A stretch of 64,000 nucleotides of DNA from Sphaerisporangium perillae. Lineage in GTDB: Bacteria; Actinomycetota; Actinomycetes; Streptosporangiales; Streptosporangiaceae. Of the stretch, positions 8,256 through 16,699 are shown piece after piece (the stretch's first letter is position 1; each line of letters begins with the position of its first letter). The DNA lies in the NCBI RefSeq assembly GCF_023276435.1, contig NZ_JALLPO010000027.1, positions 62,857 through 126,856 of the forward strand, written 5' to 3'. Under the pieces are notes generated by a model. That model worked only from the letters and a program-made list of their open reading frames with translations, was not told the origin of the DNA and searched no databases. The position numbers were made by a program, and so were the translations under genes.

Positions 8256-9554
8256 ATGGAACGGTCCGGGCATTCCGGCGGGCTGAGCGAGGTGGAGGCA
8301 AGGGTGCGCGAGGCAACCCGCGGCGATCGCCATGAGCACGGAGCCGTGAGCCCGGGCACGCGGCCGGGGACGCCGAGTCTGCTGCGGGCGATCAACGATC
8401 GTGCCGCGCTGCAGGTGATGCTGGAACGGGGTCCGCTCACCCGGCCCGAGCTGGGAGCGCTCACCGGCCTGTCCAAGCCCACGGCCTCCCAGTTGCTGTC
8501 GCGCCTGCGGGACGCGGGGCTGGTCGTGCTGGACGGCATACGCGAGGGCCTGCCCGGCCGCACGGCGGAGCTGTACCGGATCAACCCGGCCGCCGCTTAC
8601 GTCGCGGCGCTGGACGTGACCCCGGCGCGCATCGCCGCCTCCGTCGCCGACATCACCGGCACGGTGCTCTCGGAGTACCGCCACCCGACGCCCGGCCGGA
8701 GCGCCGGGGACGTCGTCGCCAAGGTGCGGGCCGCCGTCCACGGGGCGTGCCTGCAGGCCGGCGTCGACCCCGTGGGCCTGCACCGTGTGGTGATCGGGAT
8801 CCAGGGGGCCGTGGACCCGGGCACCGCCCGCCTCGGGTACGCCGCCCACATCCCCGGCTGGCACATCCCCGAGCTGGTGGGCACGCTCCGCGACGGGCTC
8901 GGCGTGCCGGTGGACGTCGAGAACGACGTGAACCTCGTCGCGCTGACCGAGCAGGTCCACGGCGTCGCGCGCGGCCACGCCGATTTCGTGCTGCTGTGGG
9001 CCGACGAGGGGATAGGAGCGGCGCTGGTCCTCGGCGGCAGGCTGCACCGGGGCGCGACCGGCGGCGCGGGCGAGGTCGGGTACATGCCGACGGCCGGCGT
9101 GCCGACGGCCAAGGAGACCGGCAAGCGGGGCGACCACGGCTTCCAGGCCCTCGCCGGCGGGCCCGCCGTGCTGAAGGTGCTGCGCTCCCACGGGGTGCGC
9201 GGCGGCGACCCGGCACAGGCCGTGCGCGCCGCCGTACGGGACGCCGCGCTCGGCGGCGAGCGCGGCGAGCGGGCCGGACTGGCGCTGCGCGAGGTCGCGG
9301 CGCGCCTGGCCGTGGGCCTGGCGCCGATCACCGCGGTGGTCGATCCCGAGATCGTGGTGCTCACCGGCGGCATGCTGCTGGCCGGCGGCGAGGTGCTGGC
9401 CGCGCTCGTCGAGCAGGAGTTGCACGCGCTCACCCTGCCCCGCCCGCCGGTGCGGGTGTCCACCGTCGAGGGCAACCCGGTGCTGACCGGCGCCCTCGGG
9501 CTCGCCCTGACCACGACCCGCGACGAGATCTTCGCCTCGACCGTGTCCGCCTGA
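8256..9554 (+). CDS. ROK family transcriptional regulator
   Basis: A ROK repressor, 432 residues from ATG 8256. A winged helix-turn-helix (LTRPELGALTGLSKPTASQLLSRLRDAGLV, about residues 60-90) is followed by the sugar-kinase-like ROK domain with GIQGAVDPGTAR, VENDVNLVALTE and the glycine-rich LLWADEGIGAALVLGG. It departs from the family norm: the EIGH sugar-binding motif reads EVGYMP, and the CxCGxxGCxE zinc motif is absent (KETGKRGDHGFQ occupies its place). It should therefore be a ligand-sensing repressor without kinase activity or structural zinc. An alternative GTG start at 8346 would remove 30 residues. It heads a codirectional sugar operon. Confidence 0.88.
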   Translation: MERSGHSGGLSEVEARVREATRGDRHEHGAVSPGTRPGTPSLLRAINDRAALQVMLERGPLTRPELGALTGLSKPTASQLLSRLRDAGLVVLDGIREGLPGRTAELYRINPAAAYVAALDVTPARIAASVADITGTVLSEYRHPTPGRSAGDVVAKVRAAVHGACLQAGVDPVGLHRVVIGIQGAVDPGTARLGYAAHIPGWHIPELVGTLRDGLGVPVDVENDVNLVALTEQVHGVARGHADFVLLWADEGIGAALVLGGRLHRGATGGAGEVGYMPTAGVPTAKETGKRGDHGFQALAGGPAVLKVLRSHGVRGGDPAQAVRAAVRDAALGGERGERAGLALREVAARLAVGLAPITAVVDPEIVVLTGGMLLAGGEVLAALVEQELHALTLPRPPVRVSTVEGNPVLTGALGLALTTTRDEIFASTVSA

Positions 9555-9640
9555 CCCCTCGCCCCTCCAGCTTCCCGTCCGCCCTCACCTCTCCCCCATC
9601 ACCCCTCCTGATCGCTCACCACCCCCATGGGAGGCACCCC

Positions 9641-10972
9641 GTGAAACCACGACGCTGGCAGCTCGCGTTGGCGGCCCTGGCCGTGCTGGCCTCGGCCGCC
9701 TGCACGGCGGGCACCGAGAACGGGCCCGCGAAACCGCAGGCGGGAAGCACGCCCGACCGGCGCCCCGTCACCATCACGATGTGGCACGGCTTCGTCGCCG
9801 ACAACGAGCTCAAGGCGTTCGACGACGCCCTGGCCGGGTTCCGGGCGAAGTACCCGTGGATCACCGTCAAGACCTCCAAGGCCGTCCAGGACGACCAGAT
9901 CATCCAGGCGGCGCGCGGCGGCAACCCGCCGGACGTGGCGCTGTCCTTCACGACCGACAGCGTGGCGACCTTCTGCAAGACCGGGGTCTTCCAGGACCTC
10001 AAGCCGTACATGTCGGCGAGCAAGGTGGATGAGTCGATCTTCCCCAAGGTGATCGCGGAGTACACCCAGTACCAGGGCAAACGGTGCGTGATGCCCATGC
10101 TCGCCGACACCTACGGCCTGTACTACAACAAGAAGCTGATGAAGGGCGCGCAGCCGCCGAAGACGCTCTCGGAGCTGTCCGCCCTCGCCAAGAAGTGCAC
10201 CGTGCGCGACGCCCAGGGGAACATCAAGGTCGCCGGCTTCGTCCCGAGCAGCCAGATGTACGAGAACGCCCCGATCCACACCGGGGCCATGGTCGGCGCC
10301 AAGTGGACCAACCCGGACGGCACCTCGGCCATCGGCGGCGACCCGGCGTGGCAGCAGCTCATGAAGTGGCAGAAGGACCTGGTCGACTGGTTCGGGTACG
10401 ACAAGCTGGAGAAGTTCCGCAAGAGCCTGGGCGATGAGTGGTCGGCCGCCAACCCGTTCATGAAGGGCAAGGTCGCCATGGCCATCGACGGCGAGTGGCG
10501 CAACGCCATGATCGCCACCGACGCCAAGGGGCTGGACTACGGCACCGCCCCGATGCCGGTCGCCGACGACAAGCCGCAGCTGTACGGGGGCGGCTTCATC
10601 GCGGGCACGATCATCGGCATCCCCCGGGGCGCCGCGCACTCCGACGCGGCCTGGGAGCTGGTCCGGTACCTCACCACCGACACCGGCGCCCTGGTGAGCC
10701 TGTCCAACGCCCTGCGCAACGTGCCGAGCACGCTGCCCGCGCTGCAGTCCCCCAAGCTGGACAAGGACCCGAACTTCCAGACCTTCCTCGACATCTTCGC
10801 CAACCCGAGCAGCAGCACGCTCCCGGCGCACATCAACTCGGTGTTCAACCAGCAGACGCTGCAGGAGGCCCAGATCAAGTGGGAGTCGGGCCGGGCGCCC
10901 GACCTGGACGCGCTGCTCGCGGAGGTCGACAAGAAGATCGACGACAAGCTCAAGCTGACCGCGGGCGACTGA
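9641..10972 (+). CDS. ABC sugar-binding lipoprotein
   Basis: A 443-residue solute-binding protein of the sugar family 1 type, anchored outside the membrane and delivering a sugar to the two permeases encoded next. The signal peptide (KPRRWQLALAALAVLASAAC) ends in a lipobox-like ASAAC with Ser at -3. The mature protein starts with a short linker and then VTITMWHGF...LKAFDDALAGF, PPDVALSF, and GKVAMAIDGEWRN, all usual for this family. The start is GTG with GGGAGG eight bases upstream. It lies 86 bases after the ROK gene and three bases before the first permease. No ATPase is encoded, so a shared MsiK-like ATPase elsewhere is likely. Confidence 0.92.
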   Translation: MKPRRWQLALAALAVLASAACTAGTENGPAKPQAGSTPDRRPVTITMWHGFVADNELKAFDDALAGFRAKYPWITVKTSKAVQDDQIIQAARGGNPPDVALSFTTDSVATFCKTGVFQDLKPYMSASKVDESIFPKVIAEYTQYQGKRCVMPMLADTYGLYYNKKLMKGAQPPKTLSELSALAKKCTVRDAQGNIKVAGFVPSSQMYENAPIHTGAMVGAKWTNPDGTSAIGGDPAWQQLMKWQKDLVDWFGYDKLEKFRKSLGDEWSAANPFMKGKVAMAIDGEWRNAMIATDAKGLDYGTAPMPVADDKPQLYGGGFIAGTIIGIPRGAAHSDAAWELVRYLTTDTGALVSLSNALRNVPSTLPALQSPKLDKDPNFQTFLDIFANPSSSTLPAHINSVFNQQTLQEAQIKWESGRAPDLDALLAEVDKKIDDKLKLTAGD

Positions 10973-10975
10973 TCC

Positions 10976-11938
10976 ATGGCCACGACGACGTTCGGGCGTC
11001 GCGGAGCCGCGGAGCCGGCCCGGCCGAAGGGCCGGCACCGCGGGAGCCTCGTGGCGCTGCTCTACCTCTCCCCCTGGCTGGTGGGCTTCTCGGTCTTCTT
11101 CGGCTACCCGCTGATCGCGACCGTCTACTTCTCCTTCCAGCGTTACGACATGTTCACCCTGGAGCCGGTGGGGTGGCTGAACTACCGGTACTTCCTGCAG
11201 GACGAGGCGGCCTGGACCTCGATCAGGAACACGCTGTGGCTGGTCGTGGTGATGGTGCCGCTGCGGGTGCTGTTCGGCCTCGGCGTGGCGCAGCTGGTCA
11301 CCAAGCTGAAGGCGGGCACCGGGTTCTTCCGCACGGTGTTCTACCTGCCCTCGCTGGTGCCGCTGGTGGCCGGGACGCTGGGGTTCGTCTACCTGCTCAA
11401 CCCCGGCACGGGGCCGGTGGCGGCGATCCTGTCGGCGATCGGCCTTCCTTCGCCCGACTGGTTCGGCGACCCCGCCTGGGCCAAGCCGGGCCTCACGCTG
11501 CTGGCGCTGTGGTCGGTGGGCGACCTCATGGTCATCTTCCTGGCGGCGCTGCTGGACGTGCCGAAGCAGCTGTACGAGGCCGCGGCGCTGGACGGCGCCG
11601 GCGCCTGGCGGCAGTTCTTCCACATCACGCTCCCGGTGATCCGGCCGGTGCTGATGTTCGCCGCGGTGACCGGGGTCATCCAGACACTTCAGTACTTCAC
11701 TCAAGCGATGGTGGCGGCCCGGGTGGCGTCGGGGGGGACGGACTCCGCCGGCTCGGTCTTCGTCCCCGGCTACCCCGACCAGTCCACCCTCACCTTCCCT
11801 GAATGGCTCTTCCACCAGGGGTTCCGCGACTTCGCCATGGGCTACGCGTGCGTCCTGGCAGTGATCCTCTTCGTGGTGTCGATGGTGTTCACGCTCTTCC
11901 TGCTGCGCCAGTTCCGGGGCCTTGAGGAGGAGGCATGA
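10976..11938 (+). CDS. ABC sugar permease, MalF-type
   Basis: A 320-residue permease of the binding-protein-dependent sugar transport family. Six hydrophobic helices are visible, the first at about residues 26-48 (LVALLYLSPWLVGFSVFFGYPL). The EAA loop that docks the ATPase is YEAAALDGAGAWRQFFHITLP. It begins three bases after the binding-protein stop and overlaps the second permease by four bases (ATGA). The N-terminal 20 residues are basic and cytoplasmic. A loop near residues 240-270 is rich in Gly/Ser/Thr and would face outwards. Confidence 0.92.
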   Translation: MATTTFGRRGAAEPARPKGRHRGSLVALLYLSPWLVGFSVFFGYPLIATVYFSFQRYDMFTLEPVGWLNYRYFLQDEAAWTSIRNTLWLVVVMVPLRVLFGLGVAQLVTKLKAGTGFFRTVFYLPSLVPLVAGTLGFVYLLNPGTGPVAAILSAIGLPSPDWFGDPAWAKPGLTLLALWSVGDLMVIFLAALLDVPKQLYEAAALDGAGAWRQFFHITLPVIRPVLMFAAVTGVIQTLQYFTQAMVAARVASGGTDSAGSVFVPGYPDQSTLTFPEWLFHQGFRDFAMGYACVLAVILFVVSMVFTLFLLRQFRGLEEEA

Positions 11939-12822
11939 CCCTGACCGCCGCTCCGGCCCGGGCCGCTCGCGAGGCCCGCCCCCGCCGGCACCGGAACCAC
12001 CGCAGGCGCGCCGCGCTGGGATGGATCGCCACCCACGCCCTCGCCATCGCCCTGTCGATCATGTTCCTCGCCCCGCTGATGTTCATCGGCCTGACCGCCG
12101 TCATGACCGACCAGCAGGCCCTCACCTCGCAGCTGTGGCCCGAGCGATGGGAGTGGGGCAACTTCGCCGACATCTTCGCAAGGGCCCCCCTGCTCACCTG
12201 GATCGCCAACACGATGCTCTACGCGGTGCTCGCCACCGCGTTCATGCTCATCTCGTCGATCCCGGTGGCCTACGCGCTGGCGCGACTCCGCTTCCCGGGC
12301 AGGAGGCTCGCGTTCCTGCTGGTCATCACCACCATGATGCTGCCTCCGCAGGTCGTCGCCGTGCCCATCTACCTGCTGTGGGCGCGGTTCCACCTCACCG
12401 GGACGCTGTGGCCGCTCATCCTGCCCATGCTGCTCGGCGACGCCTTCTCGATCTTCCTGCTCCGGCAGTTCCTGGTGACGATCCCGAAGGAGTACTCCGA
12501 CGCGGCGCGCGTCGACGGCTGCGGCGAGTTCCGCACGCTGATCCGGGTCATCCTGCCCATGGCGCGGCCCGCGATCGCCGCGGTGGCGCTCTTCCAGTTC
12601 TTCTACTGCTGGAACGACTACTACGGGCCCCTGCTGTACGCGGGGACCGACTCTTCGAACTGGACGCTGTCGCTCGGTCTGGCATCCTTCAGAGCCGTGC
12701 ACCGCGTCCAGTGGAACCTGACCATGGCCGCCACCCTGCTGGCCATGGCACCGGTGATCATCGTGTTCTTCCTCGCCCAGAAGGCATTCATCGAGGGCGT
12801 CAAGCTGACGGGAGTCAAATGA
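11935..12822 (+). CDS. ABC sugar permease, MalG-type
   Basis: A 295-residue second permease subunit. The EAA loop reads SDAARVDGCGEFRTLIRVILPMARP and the C-terminus ends in a conserved membrane helix followed by QKAFIEGVKLTGVK, the usual ending for this family. It overlaps the preceding permease by four bases and the GH4 gene by four bases, so the three are translationally coupled. With its partner it forms the membrane channel of the importer. Confidence 0.92.
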   Translation: MTLTAAPARAAREARPRRHRNHRRRAALGWIATHALAIALSIMFLAPLMFIGLTAVMTDQQALTSQLWPERWEWGNFADIFARAPLLTWIANTMLYAVLATAFMLISSIPVAYALARLRFPGRRLAFLLVITTMMLPPQVVAVPIYLLWARFHLTGTLWPLILPMLLGDAFSIFLLRQFLVTIPKEYSDAARVDGCGEFRTLIRVILPMARPAIAAVALFQFFYCWNDYYGPLLYAGTDSSNWTLSLGLASFRAVHRVQWNLTMAATLLAMAPVIIVFFLAQKAFIEGVKLTGVK

Positions 12823-14096
12823 TGAAACTGGCCGTTGTCGGGGGCGGCTCCACCTACACACCGGAGCTGATCGACGGATTCGCGCGCCTGCGCGACGAGC
12901 TGCCGCTGTCGGAGATCGTCCTCATCGACCCCGACGAGCGGCGCCTCGCGCCGGTGTCGGCGATGGCGGCGCGGATGCTCCTGCGGGCCGGGCACCCCGC
13001 CACGGTGAGCACCGCCACCACCGTCGAGGACGGCGTCGCCGGGGCGCAGGCGGTGCTGCTGCAGTTGCGGGTGGGCGGGCAGGCCGCGCGCAACGTCGAC
13101 GAGACGCTCCCCCTGGCGTGCGGGTGCGTCGGGCAGGAGACGACCGGGGCGGGCGGCCTGGCCAAGGCGCTGCGCACCGTGCCCGTCGTGCTGGACATCG
13201 CCGAGCGCGTCGCCAAGGCGGCCCCCGACGCCTGGATCGTCGACTTCACCAACCCGGTCGGCATCGTCACCCGCGCCCTGCTGCAGGCCGGGCACCGGGC
13301 CATCGGCCTGTGCAACGTGGCGATCGGCTTCCAGCGGCGCTTCGCCGCCCACCTCGGGGTCGCCCCGGAGCGGATCTCGCTCGGCCACGTCGGGCTGAAC
13401 CACCTGACCTGGGAGCGTTCGGTCCACCTGGACGGCCAGGACGTCCTGCCCCGGCTGCTGGCCGAGCACGGCGAGGAGATCGCCGCCGACGTCGGGCTCG
13501 CCGCGCCGCTGATCCGCAGGCTCGGCGTCGTGCCCTCGTACTACCTGCGCTACTTCTACGAGCACGACGCCGTCGTCGCCGAGCAGCGGTCCAAGCCGAC
13601 GCGGGCCGCCGAGGTCGCCGCCATGGAGCGGGAGCTGCTCGCGCTCTACGCCGACCCGGCGGTGGACACCAAGCCCGAGCTGCTCGAGCGGCGGGGCGGC
13701 GCCTTCTACTCCGAGTCGGCGGTCGCGCTGATCGCCTCGCTGATGAACGACCGGGGCGACACGCAGGTGGTCAACCTGCGCAACGACGGCACGCTGCCGT
13801 TCCTCCCCGCCGACGCGGTCATCGAGGTGCCCGCGCGCATCGGGTCCTCCGGAGCCCGCGCCCTGCCGGTCGACCCGGTCGAGCCGCTGTACGCCGGGCT
13901 GATCGCGCACGTCACCGCCTACGAGACGCTCGCGCTGGAGGCCGCCCTGCGCGGCGGGGCCGAGCGCGTCACCGACGCGCTGCTGGCCCACCCGCTGATC
14001 GGGCAGGCGTCGGTGTCGGCCGACCTGGCCGAGCGGCTCGTCGCCGCCAACCGCCCCTACCTGCCCTGGGCCGGCGACGGGGCGGTGCCGGCGTGA
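12819..14096 (+). CDS. GH4 family 6-phospho-beta-glucosidase-like enzyme
   Basis: A 425-residue glycoside hydrolase family 4 enzyme, which cleaves glycosides by an NAD- and Mn-dependent oxidation-elimination route in the cytoplasm. The NAD fold is KLAVVGGGSTYTPEL at the N-terminus. The metal ligands expected for the family are in GLCNVAIG (Cys about 165) and GLNHLTW (His about 195). DFTNPVGIVT is the conserved substrate/NAD segment. ATG codons at 12819 and 12822 are adjacent; the first overlaps the permease stop. Characterised GH4 enzymes of this subgroup act on 6-phosphoglycosides, yet no PTS is encoded here, so the phosphate probably comes from the kinase that follows. Exact substrate unknown. 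Confidence 0.88.
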   Translation: MMKLAVVGGGSTYTPELIDGFARLRDELPLSEIVLIDPDERRLAPVSAMAARMLLRAGHPATVSTATTVEDGVAGAQAVLLQLRVGGQAARNVDETLPLACGCVGQETTGAGGLAKALRTVPVVLDIAERVAKAAPDAWIVDFTNPVGIVTRALLQAGHRAIGLCNVAIGFQRRFAAHLGVAPERISLGHVGLNHLTWERSVHLDGQDVLPRLLAEHGEEIAADVGLAAPLIRRLGVVPSYYLRYFYEHDAVVAEQRSKPTRAAEVAAMERELLALYADPAVDTKPELLERRGGAFYSESAVALIASLMNDRGDTQVVNLRNDGTLPFLPADAVIEVPARIGSSGARALPVDPVEPLYAGLIAHVTAYETLALEAALRGGAERVTDALLAHPLIGQASVSADLAERLVAANRPYLPWAGDGAVPA

Positions 14097-15076
14097 GGAC
14101 GGTGCTCGCGGTCGACGGCGGCAACAGCAAGACCGACGTCGCCCTGGTGGCGGAGGACGGCACGGTCCTCGCCACCGGCCGGGGCGGAGGGTTCGTCCCG
14201 CAGAGCGCGGGCGTGCCCGCCGCGATCGACGTGCTGGGCGAGGCCGCGCGCCTCGCGCTCGGCCCCGGGGCGCGGCCCCCGTTCGCCGACCACGTGGCGG
14301 CCTACGTGGCCGGGGCCGACCTGCCCGTCGAGGAGGAGCTGCTCCGCGCGGAGATCCTGTCCCGCGGGTACGGCCGCGAGGTGGTGGTGGGCAACGACAC
14401 CTTCGCGCTGCTGCGGGCCGGGGCGTCGCGGCCGTGGGGCGTCGCGGTCGTCTGCGGCGCCGGGATCAACGCGGTCGGGGTCTCCCCGGCCGGCGAGGTG
14501 GCCAGGTACCCGGCCCTCGGCAGGATCAGCGGCGACTGGGGCGGCGGCCTCGGGCTCGGCGAGGAGGTCCTGTGGCACGCCGTGCGCGCCGAGGACGGCA
14601 GGGGCCCGCGGACCCTCCTGCTGGAGGCGGTCCGCCGGTTCTTCGGCACGCGGCTGGCCGAGGAGGTCGTCCTCGGGCTGCACTTCGGCGAGCTGGCCGC
14701 CGAACGGCTGCACGGCCTGGTGCCGGCCCTGCTGGCGGCGGCGGCCGAGGGGGACGCCGTCGCCAGGGGGCTGGTGGAGCGCCAGGCCGACGAGGTGGCC
14801 GTCATGGGGGTGGTCGCGATGCGCCGTCTCGGCCTGCTGGCCGAGCGCTGCGAGGTCGTGCTGGGCGGTGGCGTGCTCACCGCGCGCGATCCCCTGCTGA
14901 TGGCGCTGGTCGAGGAGAGGTACGCCGCGCAGGCGCCCCATGCGGTGCTGCTGGTCGCCGACGTGCCGCCCATCGTCGGCGCCGCGCTGCTCGGCCTGGA
15001 CCGTCTCGGCGCCGGGGACGCCGCCGCGGACCGGCTCCGGGCGGGCTTCACCGGGCCGGTGTCCACGCCGGTGTGA
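14093..15076 (+). CDS. BadF/BcrA-type ATPase, N-acetylglucosamine kinase-like
   Basis: A 327-residue member of the BadF/BadG/BcrA/BcrD ATPase family, whose best-known soluble members are N-acetylglucosamine kinases. The phosphate-1 loop is VLAVDGGNSKTDVALV, the phosphate-2 region is VVVGNDTFALLRAG with WGVAVVCGAGINAVG, and RISGDWGGGLGLGEEVLW follows. GTG start overlaps the GH4 stop by four bases (GTGA). By context it phosphorylates the imported sugar or the intact disaccharide for the GH4 enzyme. It is the last gene of the operon and converges on the AsnC-type gene with a six-base gap. Confidence 0.85.
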   Translation: MRTVLAVDGGNSKTDVALVAEDGTVLATGRGGGFVPQSAGVPAAIDVLGEAARLALGPGARPPFADHVAAYVAGADLPVEEELLRAEILSRGYGREVVVGNDTFALLRAGASRPWGVAVVCGAGINAVGVSPAGEVARYPALGRISGDWGGGLGLGEEVLWHAVRAEDGRGPRTLLLEAVRRFFGTRLAEEVVLGLHFGELAAERLHGLVPALLAAAAEGDAVARGLVERQADEVAVMGVVAMRRLGLLAERCEVVLGGGVLTARDPLLMALVEERYAAQAPHAVLLVADVPPIVGAALLGLDRLGAGDAAADRLRAGFTGPVSTPV

Positions 15077-15082
15077 GCGCGA

Positions 15083-15538
15083 TCAGGCGGTGCCGGCGGT
15101 CAGGTCGGGGGTGCGGTGCTCGTAGGGGGTGCTGAGCACGATGGTGGTGCGGGTGGAGACGTTCGCTGAGGCCCGGATCTGCTGGAGCAGATGCTCCAGC
15201 GCGTTCGGGGACTGCACTCGCACCTTGAGGATGTAACTTTCATCCCCGGCGACGCTGTGGCACGCCTCGATGGCCGTCAGATACTCGAGCTTCTCGGGCG
15301 CGTCGTCGGGCGCGGAGGGGTCGATGGGTTTGATCGAGACGAAGGCCGTGAGCGGAAGCCCGACGGCGTCGTGATCGACCAGGGCCGCGTAGCCCCGGAT
15401 GACGCCGCGCTTCTCCAGCCTGCGCACCCGCTGGTGCACGGCCGACACCGACAGGCCTGTCTCCTTGGCGAGGTCGGTGAAGCTCATGCGCCCGTCCGCG
15501 GTCAGCAGCATCACGATTTGGCGATCGATCTCCTCCAC
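15083..15538 (-). CDS. Lrp/AsnC family transcriptional regulator
   Basis: A 151-residue Lrp/AsnC regulator. The N-terminal helix-turn-helix is DLAKETGLSVSAVHQRVRRLEKRGVIRGYAALVD, followed by the RAM effector-binding domain with CHSVAGDESYILKVRV and a C-terminal RTTIVLST strand. Such proteins sense amino acids or related metabolites and form octamers. There is no adjacent divergent amino-acid gene, so its target cannot be inferred. ATG at 15538 fits the family start (MEEIDRQIV). It ends six bases from the convergent sugar kinase. Confidence 0.92.
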   Translation of the reverse strand: MEEIDRQIVMLLTADGRMSFTDLAKETGLSVSAVHQRVRRLEKRGVIRGYAALVDHDAVGLPLTAFVSIKPIDPSAPDDAPEKLEYLTAIEACHSVAGDESYILKVRVQSPNALEHLLQQIRASANVSTRTTIVLSTPYEHRTPDLTAGTA

Positions 15539-15647
15539 TCCGTAAACGGTAGCGCCCTATGGGCCCGTTTCGTCACCCAACCGGTCACGTCATGGTCCCA
15601 ACCGGCGTCCCTGCGTGGCCGGAGCGGCCGGGTCGTCGTGCCGCGGG

Positions 15648-16019
15648 CTACCGGCGGCGGTCGGAGACCCACATCTTCTCGGAGATGTGGCACACCCGGT
15701 GCTTCTTCCTGCAGTAGCCGGACTGCGAAGGGGACGCTCCTATGACGCTCGCGTTGGACACGTGCTGCACGCCGTGCATGTGGGTGGGGCTGAGCACCTG
15801 CGCGTAGTTCCTGTTGCGCTTGCCGTTCCCGATGATGATCGGGCCGCGGTCGCCGGTGGTCGCGATCAGCCGTGACCCCTCGGGAACCGTCCGGGCGTGC
15901 GCGGCGAGCGGCGGCCACGCGACGGCCGCGGACATCGCGATCACGAGCGCCGCGCGCGCCGGCCACTTCGTGCCGGCGGCCACACGGGCGAGCGGATGCT
16001 GCGCACAGTGACGATCCAT
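15648..16019 (-). CDS. Small secreted protein of unknown function
   Basis: A 123-residue predicted exported protein. After about 20 residues comes a hydrophobic segment (RAALVIAMSAAVAWPPLAAHA) ending in an AxA-type signal-peptidase site. The mature part is about 80 residues, basic, and contains two cysteines (YCRKKHRVC) that could form a disulfide, plus a repeated R/K-rich C-terminus. I do not recognise the family. Codon use is consistent with a real gene. It is 109 bases upstream of the AsnC-type gene, in the same direction. Alternatives are a short cell-wall or morphogenesis-related protein or a small antimicrobial. Confidence 0.55.
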   Translation of the reverse strand: MDRHCAQHPLARVAAGTKWPARAALVIAMSAAVAWPPLAAHARTVPEGSRLIATTGDRGPIIIGNGKRNRNYAQVLSPTHMHGVQHVSNASVIGASPSQSGYCRKKHRVCHISEKMWVSDRRR

Positions 16020-16343
16020 CGCGTTAGCACCTGGCCCTTCGGGAGTCGGTCGCGGGCGTTTCCGCTGGTACCGACATCGGCGATGTCAGTTCCCTACCCT
16101 CCCGCCGGGCGCCGGTCCCGCTCTCGGCGCCCGTGGCGCAGATGATTGCGCGCTCTTTGCCGCCTCCGGCCATGGCCGCGGCCGGCCCGTCTCGCGACCG
16201 CGCGGCGCCGGGTCGCCGTGGCGAACCTCCAAGGCGCGCCGCCGGCGTGGCGGCCTGGGCAAGATGTATCCGATATGTCCGTTTTACCTGACAAGTCAGT
16301 TATAGCAAGTACCTTGACCTGCACTTTTACGGCAAACGGCGGA

Positions 16344-16575
16344 GTGGAAGTGGGCGGCAACTCGAGCGGTGGACCGCTGTCGCGTCTCCGGCGATCCTCC
16401 ATCCGGGCGCGCTACACGATCGTGACGGCGGTGCTGTCACTGATCGCGTTCACGTTGATCGGGGCGGGCCTCGACCACACGGTCCGCAACACGATCGAGA
16501 CCAACCCTGCGGATAGAGGATTCGCCGCGAGGCGCCAGGTTCGTCCTCCGCCTGCCCGCCATCGGCTCACCCTGA
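16344..16575 (+). pseudogene. Gutted sensor histidine kinase (both ends, no middle)
   Basis: The first part (16344 to about 16503) encodes the start of a sensor kinase: a short cytoplasmic segment then SIRARYTIVTAVLSLIAFTLIGAGLDHTVRNTIE, the first membrane helix. About 30 bases later, in another frame, 16534-16575 encodes GARFVLRLPAIGSP and a stop, which matches the usual final strand of a kinase ATPase domain. The sensor, dimerisation and catalytic core (some 350 residues) are missing. An AT-rich stretch at 16275-16330 upstream may be its old promoter. I consider it non-functional. Confidence 0.55.
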
Positions 16576-16699
16576 GGGTCGGTTCCGCCGTCACCATGCC
16601 GATCAGCGGCCCCACTAATCCCAGATGTCGCAGTAACCGTAATTATTTTTACCTAAAGACGTATAAAAGCACCTCTAACAGCATGGCAGCCTGAACTCC

